In this document: positions 42,691 through 52,008 of the stretch, piece by piece
Layout of the letters: the number at the start of each line of letters is the position of its first letter
Position numbering within the stretch: position 1 is the first letter of the stretch
NCBI RefSeq assembly: GCF_000423665.1
Contig: NZ_KE384069.1
Coordinates: forward strand, 186,001 to 250,000
DNA: 64,000 nucleotides
Reading direction: 5' to 3'
Source of the DNA: Solirubrobacter soli DSM 22325
Lineage (GTDB): Bacteria; Actinomycetota; Thermoleophilia; Solirubrobacterales; Solirubrobacteraceae
Made by a program: the position numbers and the translations under genes
The notes under the pieces: generated by a model
The model's database searches: none
What the model was told of the DNA's origin: nothing
What the model saw: the letters and a program-made list of their open reading frames with translations, nothing else

Positions 42691-42761
42691 TCCGCAAACT
42701 TGTCGCACTTCCGCGCGCCTTTTGGCACACCCCGCGACAGACACGTAACACGATCGAACCT

Positions 42762-43367
42762 ATGTTCGATCCCATGCTCAACCTCGATCCCCGCAGGGCG
42801 GCCGCCTGGGTCGCCGCTGCAGTCCTCCTGGCGCTCCTTTCGGCCTGGTATCTGGCCCGTTCGCGACCCTCGGCGAGCGCCACCCCACCGCCGATCGCCA
42901 CGATCTCGGTCCGCGACGACGCCGATGACGGCGGCGGGAACGTCACCGTCGACGTCGCAGGCGCGGTCAAGAAGCCAGGCGTCTACCACCTCTCGTCCTC
43001 GCAGCGGGTCGAGGATGCCCTGCGCCGAGCCGGCGGCCCGACCCGCCGCGCCGACCTGAGCCAACTCAACCGCGCCGCCAAGCTCGAGGACGGCCGCCAG
43101 ATCCTCGTCCCGGTCCGGGCATCGAGGACGCGCGTCGCGACCACCACCGCGTCCCCGGCCAAGACCGCCCCCGACCAGCCGATCAACCTCAACACCGCCA
43201 CCCTCGAGCAACTCGACACCCTCGACGGCGTCGGCCCCGCCACCGCCCAGAAGATCCTCGACTACCGAGCCGAGCACGGCGGCTTCGGGTCCGTCGACGA
43301 GCTCGACCAGATCTCCGGCATCGGCGAAAAGCGCCTCGCCGCCCTCCGCGACCACGTCCGGGTCTGA
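42762..43367 (+). CDS. comEA: Competence protein ComEA (DNA receptor, helix-hairpin-helix)
   Basis: ComEA binds double-stranded DNA at the membrane during transformation. The 201-residue protein has an N-terminal membrane anchor (AAAWVAAAVLLALLSAWYLA, about 13-32). An SLBB-type domain follows (VDVAGAVKKPGVYHL, about 60-120). Tandem helix-hairpin-helix motifs come last (INLNTATLEQLDTLDGVGPA, DELDQISGIGEKRLAAL). It is followed by comEC after 2 bp. A pilus for DNA capture is not encoded in this window. Confidence 0.94.
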   Translation: MFDPMLNLDPRRAAAWVAAAVLLALLSAWYLARSRPSASATPPPIATISVRDDADDGGGNVTVDVAGAVKKPGVYHLSSSQRVEDALRRAGGPTRRADLSQLNRAAKLEDGRQILVPVRASRTRVATTTASPAKTAPDQPINLNTATLEQLDTLDGVGPATAQKILDYRAEHGGFGSVDELDQISGIGEKRLAALRDHVRV

Positions 43368-43369
43368 CC

Positions 43370-46030
43370 ATGCCGCGCGGCAGGGGAGGGTGGCCAGGAT
43401 TTCCGTCCCCAGAGGACGGTTTTCCTGGCCACCCCCACCCACCAACGCCGCCCGACCCGCGCCCCACGGCGCCGCCGGCGCCGCCCGGCCCGCACCGCGA
43501 CGACGAGCGCCCACCGCGTGCCTCGACGGCCCGGAGCGTGCGGCGCGCCGTCGCCGCCCTTCGCGCCCACCCGCGCCACGTCATCCTCGCCGCGGTCGTC
43601 GCGGGTCTCCTCACGGCCACGATCGGCGACGCGGCCGTCCTCGCGGCGGCCGCCCTCGCGACGGTCCTCCTCGCGAGCCCGGTCCGCCCGGACACAGCGC
43701 CGGGCCGCCACGGCCCGGGCGCCGAGAACGCGTCGCACCATGTCGCCGCCGCGCCGTTCGTCGGCGCCGCGCACCCACCCGGCGCCACACGCCCGCCCGC
43801 CGCCCCGCAGCCGCCCGGCGCCCCGCACCCACCCGGCGTCGCGGCCCGCCGCGCACACGCCTCGCCGCTCCTCCTCGCCCTCACTCTCGTCGCCCTCGTG
43901 GCGGGCGCGTGCTTCACCCACGCACGCCTCGACGCGCTGGACGCCGGCGTCCTCGAGACCTCGACCGGACACGCGATCGACGGCCGCGCCGTCGTCCTCG
44001 AGCCCGTGCGCGAAAGGAAGGTCGGGCCGACCGTGGCTCGCGTACGTCTCCTCGACGGCGTCGGCGCGAAGGAGCAGGCCGTGCTCCGGTTCCAACGGAC
44101 GATGCGGCCGTGGCCCGAGGTGGGGGACATCGTGGCCGTGCGCGGCACCGTCGCACCGCTCGGTTTCGCCGACGCCTACCAGCGCCGGCGCAACGCCCAC
44201 GCGGCCATCGCGGCGACCCAGGTCGACAAGACCGGCACGCGCAGGGGCGGGATCGCGGGCACGCTCGACACAGTCCGGCGCCGCGCGGAACATGGGCTCG
44301 CGCAAGGTCTCGCCCCGCCCGAGGCCGCGCTGCTGCGCGGAATGGTCCTCGGCGAGGACGAGCGCCTCGCCGACGACGTCCGCGACGACTTCCAGAACTC
44401 GGGCCTCGCCCACATCCTCGCGGTCAGCGGCCAGAACGTCGTGCTGCTGATCGTGCTCGTGCTGGCGGCGTGCGCGCTCTTCGGCGTCCCGCTCCGCGCG
44501 AGACTGTTGCTCGCGACCGCGGTGGTCGCCCTGTATGTCCCACTCGCGGGAGGCGGCCCCTCGATCCAGCGGGCGGGCGTGATGGGCGTCGCGGGTCTGG
44601 TCGCCGCGCTCGCGGGCCGCCCGGCGCAGCGCTGGTACGCATTGCTGCTCGCGGCCGCAGCCACGCTCACCCTCAACCCGCGAACGGCGGGCGAGCCCGG
44701 GTGGCAGCTCTCGTTCGCGGCCGTGATCGCCCTGCTCCTCGGCGCCACGCCGCTCAAGCGGACCCTCGCGCGACGCATGCCGGACCCGCTCGCCGAGGCG
44801 ACGGCGATCACGGTCGCCGCGACCGCCGGAACCGCCCCGCTGATGGCGCTCCACTTCCAGCAGCTCTCGCTCGCCTCGCTGCCCGCGAACCTCCTCGCCG
44901 CGCCCGCGATCGCCCCGGTCATGTGGCTCGGCGTCCTCGCCGCCGCCGCCGCGCAGCTCGCGCCCGCACTCGCCCTCCCGTTCACGACCCTGACGGCGCC
45001 GCTGCTGGTCTACCTCCAGCAGGTCGCGCACCACACCGCCGCGACGCCGATCTCGACGATCGAACTCCACGCCTCACCCGCGGCGATCGCCGTCGCGACG
45101 GCGGCCCTGCTCGCCGCGACGGCCACGGCCACCCGCATGGTCCGCCGCGCACGAGCCCGGGGGACGACCTGGCCGGCCGGCGCGAACACGCGCGGCGCCG
45201 CGCCAGGCCGCCGCGCCCGCCGCCTCGCCGTGGCCGCGGCCGCCGCCGCCGCCACCGCGGGAGCGATCGTCGTCGCCGCGACCCTGCACGGAGCACAAGC
45301 GGCACCACGCCCCGGCGAGCTCGTCGTCTCCTTTCTCGACGTCGGCCAGGGCGACGCCACCCTGATCCAGCTCGGCGCGACCGCCGTGCTGGTCGACACC
45401 GGCCCACCGGACGGCCCGATCCTCAAACGGCTTCGCGAGGCGCGTGTGAAGCGCCTCGACGCGCTCTTCCTCACCCACGCCGAGGCCGACCACGAAGGCG
45501 CGGCGCCGCAGGTGATCACCAATTACAAGCCGCGCATGATCGTCGACGGCGGCGCCGGCTGGGAATCGCCCGTTCAACGCGCGCTCAGAACCACACCAAC
45601 AATCCCACCGAGAGCGGGCCAGCGGATCGACGTCGGCGACCTCCGGTTCCAGATCCTCTGGCCGACACGCGACGACGAACACGAAGGCAACCCGAACGAC
45701 CACGCGATCGTCGCCCGCCTCACCCACGGCCAGTTCTCGCTGCTGCTCACCGCCGACGCGGAGAGCAACGTCACGAACCCGCTGAACCTCCAACCGGTCG
45801 ACGTCCTCAAGGTCGCCCACCACGGCAGCGCCGACCCCGGGCTGCCACAGCTCCTCGAGCGCATCAAGCCCCGCGTCGCGGCGATCGAGGTCGGCCGCCA
45901 CAACCGCTACGGGCACCCCGCGCCGACCACGCTCAAGGCCCTGCAACACGTTCCCACCGTGATCCGTACCGACCAGGACGGCACGGTCCGCCTGCGGGTC
46001 GACCACGATCGGATCACCGTCCAGCGATGA
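43370..46030 (+). CDS. comEC: Competence DNA channel ComEC/Rec2
   Basis: ComEC forms the membrane pore for single-stranded DNA. Of 886 residues, the first 45 are Pro-rich and cytoplasmic. Membrane helices and a second Pro/Ala insert (about 135-160, HPPGATRPPAAPQPPGAPHP) follow. Then come the OB domain, the competence domain (GLAHILAVSGQNVVLL) with many helices, and a C-terminal metallo-beta-lactamase domain (FLDVGQGDATLIQ near 655, THAEADHEGA, KVAHHGS). The MBL metal motif is LTHAEADHEGA, the usual ComEC variant. It forms an operon with comEA. Confidence 0.94.
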   Translation: MPRGRGGWPGFPSPEDGFPGHPHPPTPPDPRPTAPPAPPGPHRDDERPPRASTARSVRRAVAALRAHPRHVILAAVVAGLLTATIGDAAVLAAAALATVLLASPVRPDTAPGRHGPGAENASHHVAAAPFVGAAHPPGATRPPAAPQPPGAPHPPGVAARRAHASPLLLALTLVALVAGACFTHARLDALDAGVLETSTGHAIDGRAVVLEPVRERKVGPTVARVRLLDGVGAKEQAVLRFQRTMRPWPEVGDIVAVRGTVAPLGFADAYQRRRNAHAAIAATQVDKTGTRRGGIAGTLDTVRRRAEHGLAQGLAPPEAALLRGMVLGEDERLADDVRDDFQNSGLAHILAVSGQNVVLLIVLVLAACALFGVPLRARLLLATAVVALYVPLAGGGPSIQRAGVMGVAGLVAALAGRPAQRWYALLLAAAATLTLNPRTAGEPGWQLSFAAVIALLLGATPLKRTLARRMPDPLAEATAITVAATAGTAPLMALHFQQLSLASLPANLLAAPAIAPVMWLGVLAAAAAQLAPALALPFTTLTAPLLVYLQQVAHHTAATPISTIELHASPAAIAVATAALLAATATATRMVRRARARGTTWPAGANTRGAAPGRRARRLAVAAAAAAATAGAIVVAATLHGAQAAPRPGELVVSFLDVGQGDATLIQLGATAVLVDTGPPDGPILKRLREARVKRLDALFLTHAEADHEGAAPQVITNYKPRMIVDGGAGWESPVQRALRTTPTIPPRAGQRIDVGDLRFQILWPTRDDEHEGNPNDHAIVARLTHGQFSLLLTADAESNVTNPLNLQPVDVLKVAHHGSADPGLPQLLERIKPRVAAIEVGRHNRYGHPAPTTLKALQHVPTVIRTDQDGTVRLRVDHDRITVQR

Positions 46031-46172
46031 CGTCCGCAAGCGGACACGCCGGGAACGCACGACGCCCCTCGTTTACGCGGCGGTCACGGAACTGTCACGC
46101 CTCAGTCCGCCGCGACGATAGTTTTGCGGCCGTCTTTCAGTCGGATTCCCTCGCGGAAAGGACTCCTGAACC

Positions 46173-48926
46173 GTGAAATTGCGCGTTCGAGCGGCCGTGG
46201 CCGCCGTCGTACTGGCAGTCGGAGCGTTGGTCGTGGCACCGGCCGCGCACGCGGCGACCGGAGTGGTGATGTCGCAGGTGGCCTTCGGCGGCACGGGTGG
46301 TGGCAACGACGAAGTGGTCGAGATCCGCAACACCACCGCGGCGACGATCGACATCAGCGGCTGGGCGCTCTGGGGCGTCAACAGCGCCGGCACATCGAGC
46401 GCCCGCGCGAACGTGCCCGCCAACACGACGCTGCCCGCCGGCCAGACGTACGTGTTCGCCAACTCCGCGGGCACCTTCACCGCGCAGGCCGACGTGCTCT
46501 ACGGCACGGGCATCGCCAACACCGGCGGCGCGCAGATCCGCGACGCCAGCGGCGCGGTCCGGGACGCCTTCGGCTCGACGAGCGCGCCCACCGGCTGGCG
46601 CGAGGGCCTCGGCATCGCGCAGCCGTCGAGCGGCAACGGCGGGTTCGCCCGCAAGAACGGCGGCACGCAGGACACCGACGACAACGTGGCGGACTTCAAC
46701 GGCCCGCTGCTGCCGACGCCGACCAAGTGCGGCACGACGTGCTCCGGCCCGGTCGGTCCGGTGCCGTGCCAGGCGGACGCGAACGGCTTCGTGGCGATCA
46801 CGAGCATCCAGACGCTCGGCCCCAACGCCGCGTGCAATGGCACGACGGTCAAGGTGCGCGGCATCGTCACCGGCATCGACGACCTCTACGGCTCGACGTT
46901 CGACGCGATCTATAAGGCCGACTCGGGCATCTGGATCCAGGAGGCGACCCGCGACGCGAATGCCACGACGTCGAACGCGCTGTTCGTCTCGGGAATCCGC
47001 CGCAACGCGCTCAACCCGGCCGGCGTGATCGGCTCGGACATCACCATCACCGGCCGCGTCGAGACCAAGTTCGGCCAGGTCGGCATCGTGCCGCCGGGCG
47101 TCGGCAACACGAGCAGCCCCGCGGCGCAGGAGGTCGACCTGGCGAGCGTCGCGACGATCAACTCGACCGGCAACGCGCTGCCGGCGCCTGTCGTCCTGGA
47201 CCGCGCGAGGTCCGAGACGCAGGGCCTGGATCGCGCCTACTACCGCAGCCTTCAGGGCATGCGGGTGCAACTGCCGGAGGGCATCGCCACCGGCGGCGGC
47301 ACCACGAAGTTCCACGACGTGTTCCTCGAGCCGGGCACGACGGCCCAGCGGCTGTTCCGCAAGAACGACCCCGCCGCGAACGACACGCCGTGGCACGACA
47401 AGCCCGCCGAGCTCGGCATCGCGCCTGACGGCGGCGCCGGCAACCCGGCCGATCCGCGCCTGCCGTGGACGAGCACGACGCAGGTCGATCTCGACCTCTT
47501 CGACATCGCCCGCAACGTCGTCGGGCCGTTCAGCTACAGCTTCAGCTACTACAAGATCATGCCGCAGATCGGCGGCCCCGCCGTCAGCATCGAGCGCGGC
47601 CCGATCAACGCCGCCGCGCCGCCCACGGCCCCGGCGCAGCCCGCCAACTCGCTGCGCGTGGCGAGCTTCAACGTCGAGAACTTCTTCCCGGTCGGGAAGG
47701 AGAACGACGGCCACGTCATCACGCAGGCCGAGTACGACGAGAAGACGAACGCGATCGTGAAGGCGATCAAGGACCGCCTGGCGGCGCCCGACGTGGTCGC
47801 CGTGCAGGAGGTCGCCGTGTTCGCCGACGGCGCCAACGCTCTGACGGGCCTGGCGCAGGCGCTCGGCAACTACACGCCGTACATCACGACCAACAACGAC
47901 GGCCGCGGGATCGCGACCGGCTTCCTGGTCAAGGACGGCACGACCGCCACCAACGGGCGCCTGATCGGCAACACGGTCAACGGCCCGTGGGCGAACGCGG
48001 GCGTGTGCGACCTCTTCCCGGGCAAGCTGTTCGACCGCGCGCCGTATGCGCTGGACCTCAAGAAGGGCGACCTGTCCTTCACGGCGCTGAGCAATCACTT
48101 CGCGTCGCAGTCGCATCAGACGCAGTGCCGCATCGACGAGGCGGCCTACGTCCGCGACGCCGCCGCGCAGTTGCAGCAGGACGGCAAGAACGTCCTCGTG
48201 GCGGGTGACCTCAACGACTTCGAGTTCTCCACGCCGCTGGCGACGCTGACCCAGGGCAACGTCCTGGCCAACCTCTGGAACGACGTCCCCGCCGGCCAGG
48301 CCTACTCCTACAAGTTCAACGGCCACCTGCAGACGCTCGACCACATCCTCGTCACCGCGGGGATGAAGACGCGCCTGACCGACGTCCGCTACATCCACCT
48401 CGATAACGACGTCTACGAGCGGATCCCGAGTAACGGCACGGGTCTCTCGGACCACGACCCGCCGCTGGCGACGTTCAAGCTCGCCGAGGGCGCGAGCACG
48501 AGCACGACGGGCGACGTGTCGGGCAACGTGCAGGCGACGCTGGCGCTGACGCTCGGTCCGCCGGCCACGTTCGGGAACTTCATCCCGGGCGTGACGCAGG
48601 ACTACAGCGCGGCCACGACCGCGCAGGTCACGTCGACCGGCGGCGACGCGGCGCTGAGCGTCCTCGACGCGAGCTCGACCGCGACCGGCCGGCTCACCAA
48701 CGGCACCTACGCGCTGACCGACCCGCTGCAGATCGCGGCCAACAGCGGGACGTTCGCGCCGCTGCGGACCGATAACGGCCCGCTGTCGCTGCTGACCTGG
48801 AACACCCCGATCAGCGCGACCAGCGTCGCGCTGAACTTCAAGCAGCACGTCAACGCCACCGAGGGTCTCCGCACCGGGACCTACTCGAAGACGCTGACGT
48901 TCACGCTCTCGACGACCACGCCGTAG
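46173..48926 (+). CDS. Large secreted nuclease with lamin-tail and endonuclease/exonuclease/phosphatase domains
   Basis: The GTG at 46173 follows GGAAAGGA by 10 bases and begins a signal peptide ending in PAAHA (about residue 28). The 917-residue protein has a lamin-tail domain (about 29-185, VVEIRNTTAATIDISGWALW), an OB-like middle region, an EEP nuclease domain (FNVENFFPVG near 500, VAVQEVAVF, AGDLNDFEFS, SDHDPP near 758) and a C-terminal Ig-like beta domain. ExeM/NucH-type extracellular DNases share this order. It stands beside comEA-comEC, so a link to DNA uptake or biofilm DNA is plausible. Upstream (46031-46172) a weak TGTCAC/CGATAG pair with 17-bp spacing could be its promoter. Confidence 0.88.
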   Translation: MKLRVRAAVAAVVLAVGALVVAPAAHAATGVVMSQVAFGGTGGGNDEVVEIRNTTAATIDISGWALWGVNSAGTSSARANVPANTTLPAGQTYVFANSAGTFTAQADVLYGTGIANTGGAQIRDASGAVRDAFGSTSAPTGWREGLGIAQPSSGNGGFARKNGGTQDTDDNVADFNGPLLPTPTKCGTTCSGPVGPVPCQADANGFVAITSIQTLGPNAACNGTTVKVRGIVTGIDDLYGSTFDAIYKADSGIWIQEATRDANATTSNALFVSGIRRNALNPAGVIGSDITITGRVETKFGQVGIVPPGVGNTSSPAAQEVDLASVATINSTGNALPAPVVLDRARSETQGLDRAYYRSLQGMRVQLPEGIATGGGTTKFHDVFLEPGTTAQRLFRKNDPAANDTPWHDKPAELGIAPDGGAGNPADPRLPWTSTTQVDLDLFDIARNVVGPFSYSFSYYKIMPQIGGPAVSIERGPINAAAPPTAPAQPANSLRVASFNVENFFPVGKENDGHVITQAEYDEKTNAIVKAIKDRLAAPDVVAVQEVAVFADGANALTGLAQALGNYTPYITTNNDGRGIATGFLVKDGTTATNGRLIGNTVNGPWANAGVCDLFPGKLFDRAPYALDLKKGDLSFTALSNHFASQSHQTQCRIDEAAYVRDAAAQLQQDGKNVLVAGDLNDFEFSTPLATLTQGNVLANLWNDVPAGQAYSYKFNGHLQTLDHILVTAGMKTRLTDVRYIHLDNDVYERIPSNGTGLSDHDPPLATFKLAEGASTSTTGDVSGNVQATLALTLGPPATFGNFIPGVTQDYSAATTAQVTSTGGDAALSVLDASSTATGRLTNGTYALTDPLQIAANSGTFAPLRTDNGPLSLLTWNTPISATSVALNFKQHVNATEGLRTGTYSKTLTFTLSTTTP

Positions 48927-48934
48927 AGCGAGAC

Positions 48935-48957
48935 GGGCGCCGCGATGAGCGGCGCCC
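48935..48957. terminator. Hairpin between convergent genes, first of two
   Basis: A perfect 9-bp stem (GGGCGCCGC with GCGGCGCCC) with a 5-base loop starts 9 bp after the nuclease stop. It can act on transcripts from either side. Confidence 0.65.
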
Positions 48958-48962
48958 CGAAG

Positions 48963-48991
48963 CCGCGCCCGCCCGACCCGGGCGGGCGCGG
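48963..48991. terminator. Hairpin between convergent genes, second of two
   Basis: A perfect 12-bp stem (CCGCGCCCGCCC with GGGCGGGCGCGG) with loop GACCC lies 9 bp past the stop of the minus-strand transporter gene. With the first hairpin it forms a double, probably bidirectional terminator. Confidence 0.7.
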
Positions 48992-49000
48992 AGCGGTCGC

Positions 49001-50362
49001 TCAGGCCAGCGCCGGAACCGGCTCACGGTCGAAGCGCCCGCTCTCCGGCGCGGCGGGCGGCTCCTCGTCGAGCACGTCCGGATCGGCCAGCGACGGGTCG
49101 TCCAACACGGCGGCGAACCGCTCGTCGTCACGCTCGCCCTGCCACTTGGCGATGACCATCGTCGCCACGCCGTTGCCGATGCAGTTCGTCAGCGCGCGGC
49201 CCTCGCTCATGATCCGGTCGATGCCGACCACCAGGGCGATGCCCACGGCGATCGACTCGGGCGAGAAGAACGTCCCGCCGAACGCCTGCAGCGACGCGGT
49301 CAACGTCACGAGCCCGGCGCCGGTGATGCCGGCGGCGCCCTTGGACGTCAGGACCATCAGCGCGCACAGCGCGATCTGCTCGCCGATCGACATCGACTGC
49401 CCCGCCGCCTGCGTGATGAACAGCGCGCCGAGCGTGAGGTAGATGCACGTGCCGTCGAGGTTGAACGAGTAGCCCGTCGGCAGCACGACGCCCACGGTCT
49501 GCTTCGACGCGCCGGCCTTCTGCAGCTTGGCCAGCAGCCGCGGCAGCACGGTCTCCGACGAGGAGGTGCCGACGATGATCAGCAGCTCGTCCTTCAAGAG
49601 CCGCACGAACTTGAAGATGTTGAACCCGCTCCAGCGGGCGACCAGCCCGAGCACGCCGAACACGAACACCGCGCAGGTGCCCCAGAAGGTGACCATCAGC
49701 AACGCCAGGTTCGACAGCGCGCCGCCGCCGAACTGCGCGACCGTGTACGCCATGCCGCCGAAGGCGCCCAGCGGCGCGGCCCACATGATCATGCGGATGA
49801 TCGCGAACAAGATCTTGGAGACGACTTCGAAGACCGCCAGCACCTGCTCGCGCTGGCGCTTCGCCAGCACGGAGACGCCGGCAGCGACGAAGATCGCGAT
49901 CACCAGCACGCGCAGGATCTCGTTCTCGACGAACGGCTGCAGGAACGAGGTCGGCAGCAGGTCGTCGGTGATGAACCCGGTGAATCCGGTCCCCGAGCCG
50001 GCGGCCTCGGCGATCTTCTCCTTCGCCGCCTCGGTGCCGGACGCTGTCGCGGCGCCGTTGAAGCCCGCGCCGGGCTGGATCAGGTTGCCCGCGATCAGGC
50101 CGATCGCCAGCGCGACGACGGTCGCGCACAGGAAGTAGCCGAGCGCCCGCAGCGCGAGTCCACCCGCGCGGGCCATGTCGCCCAGCGAGGCGATGCCGAT
50201 CACGACCGTGACGAAGATCACCGGCGCCGTGACGGTCTTGATGAGTTGCAGGAAGGCGTCCGCGAGCCATTTGGAATCGGTCGCCGGACCCGGGGCGACC
50301 AGGCCGAACACGATGCCCGCGGCGATCGCCACGAGCACCCAGAACCACAGCTGCCGCTTCAT
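49001..50362 (-). CDS. Dicarboxylate/amino acid:cation symporter (DctA/GltP family)
   Basis: The 453-residue carrier of the DAACS family has eight or so membrane helices and both re-entrant regions. The serine-rich VGTSSSETVLPRLL and the NLDGT motif in GYSFNLDGTCIYLTLGALF are diagnostic. The acidic C-terminal tail is long (about 40 residues). The ATG is preceded by GAGGAG. A CitA/CitB-type two-component system is divergently encoded next door, so expression is probably induced by external C4-dicarboxylates; glutamate is an alternative substrate. Confidence 0.93.
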   Translation of the reverse strand: MKRQLWFWVLVAIAAGIVFGLVAPGPATDSKWLADAFLQLIKTVTAPVIFVTVVIGIASLGDMARAGGLALRALGYFLCATVVALAIGLIAGNLIQPGAGFNGAATASGTEAAKEKIAEAAGSGTGFTGFITDDLLPTSFLQPFVENEILRVLVIAIFVAAGVSVLAKRQREQVLAVFEVVSKILFAIIRMIMWAAPLGAFGGMAYTVAQFGGGALSNLALLMVTFWGTCAVFVFGVLGLVARWSGFNIFKFVRLLKDELLIIVGTSSSETVLPRLLAKLQKAGASKQTVGVVLPTGYSFNLDGTCIYLTLGALFITQAAGQSMSIGEQIALCALMVLTSKGAAGITGAGLVTLTASLQAFGGTFFSPESIAVGIALVVGIDRIMSEGRALTNCIGNGVATMVIAKWQGERDDERFAAVLDDPSLADPDVLDEEPPAAPESGRFDREPVPALA

Positions 50363-50445
50363 GGAAGGGTCTCCTCTCTCCTGCCCGCGGCCTCTTCCGC
50401 GAACAGTCGCGACGCTAGGAGCGCCGAGACGCCCTGTCTCGGTTG

Positions 50446-50478
50446 TGGTCGTATTGGTCGAAGACGTCGTTCTGGTCG
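50446..50478. promoter_or_regulatory. Phased TGGTCG direct repeats in a divergent promoter
   Basis: TGGTCG occurs at 50446, 50455 and 50473, with start-to-start distances of 9 and 18 bp. The cluster lies 10-42 bp upstream of the kinase gene and about 85-115 bp upstream of the transporter gene. It is a candidate binding site for the adjacent response regulator. A short inverted repeat (GAGAC-GCCCT-GTCTC) precedes it at 50426-50440. Confidence 0.35.
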
Positions 50479-50487
50479 CGTGAGAAC

Positions 50488-52008
50488 ATGCGGCGCATGC
50501 GGGTGAAAAGCCTCGCCGGGCGCCTGCTGATCCTGCAGCTGACAGTGGTCGCCGTCACGGTCGCCGCGGGCGCGCTGATCACGGTCCTCGTCGCTCGCGA
50601 GCGCACCGAGACCGCCGCGCGCGACCGCAGCCTCACGGTGGCCCGCACCGTCGCCGCGCTGCCCGATCTGCCGCGGGCGCTCCAGAGCAGCGACCCGACG
50701 GCGACACTGCAGCCGCTCGCCGAGCGCGTGCGCAAGGTCGCGCACGTCGACTTCATCACGATCATGCGCCCCGACGGCACCCGCTACACCCACCCGAACC
50801 CGAAGCTGATCGGCCGCCACTTCGTCGGCACCTACGAGCCGGCGGCGCAGGGCCACACGATCACCGAGACGACCAAGGGGACCCTGGGCAAGTCCGTGCG
50901 CGCCGTCGTGCCGGTCGAGGAGAACGGCCGCGTCGTCGCCCTCGTCGCCGTCGGCGTCCTCACCGACGCGATCGGCCAGGAGGTCGCCGCGCTCCTGCCC
51001 GGCCTGCTGGGCCTCGCGGCGATCATCCTCGCGATCGGCTGCCTGCTCAGCCTGCTGCTCGCCAGGCGCGTCAAACGCCAGACGCTCGGCCTGGAGCCAC
51101 AGGAGATCACGACCCTCTACGCCCACCACGACGCGACCCTGCACGCGCTGCGCGAGGGGGTCGTCGTCTTCGACGAGCTCGGCCGCCCCGCGCTCGTCAA
51201 CGACCACGCGAGACGCCTGCTGGGGGATGAGATCCCGCCGCCCGGGGAACTCAAGGACGACGTGCCGATCATCGCCGGCGACCGCGTCCTGCTCGCATCC
51301 TCCCGCGCCGTCGAGCGCGACGGCCGCCGGGTGGGCACCGTGATGACGCTCAGGGACCGCACCGAGGTCGAGACGCTCGCGCGCGAGCTCGGCGCCACCA
51401 AGGCGCTCGCCGACGCCCTGCGCGCCCAGACCCACGAGGCCGCCAACCGGCTGCACGTGATCGCCGGCCTCGTCGAGCTCGGGCGTAGCGAGGAGGCGAT
51501 CGAGCTGGCGGGCAGCGAGGCCGCCAACGCCCAGGACCTGCTCGGCCGCTTGGGGGAGGGGATCGAGGAGCCGGTGCTGGTCGCGCTCCTGCTCGGCAAG
51601 ACCGCGACCGCCCGCGAGCGCGGCGTCACGCTCACCGTCGAGCCCGGGGCGCGCCTGTGCGCCGGGTTCCCGCCCACCGAGCTGACCACGATCGTCGGCA
51701 ACCTCGTCGACAACGCCCTGGAGGCGCTCGGCCCTGACCGCGAGGGTCACGTCACCGTCACCCTCGTCGACGACGGCGAGAACGCGACGATCGAGGTCCG
51801 CGACGACGGCCCGGGCTTTCCGGACGACGCCGACATCTTCGCCGCCGGCGTGACCACGAAGCCGGCCGGACCGGTGGGGAGAGGCCTCGGCCTGACGCTG
51901 GTCAGACGCGCCGTGACCGCGCTGGACGGCACGGTCACCGCGCGCAACGACAACGGCGCCGTGTTCACCGTGACGCTGCCGCACGCCGACCAACCGGCTC
52001 TCGCATGA
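50488..52008 (+). CDS. CitA/DcuS-type sensor histidine kinase
   Basis: ATG 50488 or 50497 are both possible starts; the longer frame from 50443 is less likely. The 506-residue kinase has a membrane helix (about 15-35), an extracytoplasmic sensor (about 36-160, HVDFITIMRPDGTRYTHPNP), a second helix (about 170-195), a PAS domain (about 210-300) and the H-box RAQTHEAANRLHVIAGL with H316. The ATPase domain shows VGNLVDNALEAL, VRDDGPGFP and GRGLGLTLVRR. The CitA/DcuS family binds citrate or C4-dicarboxylates, which fits the divergent transporter gene. It overlaps its regulator by 4 bp. Confidence 0.93.
   Translation: MRRMRVKSLAGRLLILQLTVVAVTVAAGALITVLVARERTETAARDRSLTVARTVAALPDLPRALQSSDPTATLQPLAERVRKVAHVDFITIMRPDGTRYTHPNPKLIGRHFVGTYEPAAQGHTITETTKGTLGKSVRAVVPVEENGRVVALVAVGVLTDAIGQEVAALLPGLLGLAAIILAIGCLLSLLLARRVKRQTLGLEPQEITTLYAHHDATLHALREGVVVFDELGRPALVNDHARRLLGDEIPPPGELKDDVPIIAGDRVLLASSRAVERDGRRVGTVMTLRDRTEVETLARELGATKALADALRAQTHEAANRLHVIAGLVELGRSEEAIELAGSEAANAQDLLGRLGEGIEEPVLVALLLGKTATARERGVTLTVEPGARLCAGFPPTELTTIVGNLVDNALEALGPDREGHVTVTLVDDGENATIEVRDDGPGFPDDADIFAAGVTTKPAGPVGRGLGLTLVRRAVTALDGTVTARNDNGAVFTVTLPHADQPALA

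Noticed and set aside
42315..43514. Arg/Ala/Gly-Ser repeat protein on the minus strand across the 33-bp array
   Set aside because: The reading frame exists only because the repeat unit is a multiple of three without stops. It continues antisense through comEA and has no start signals.
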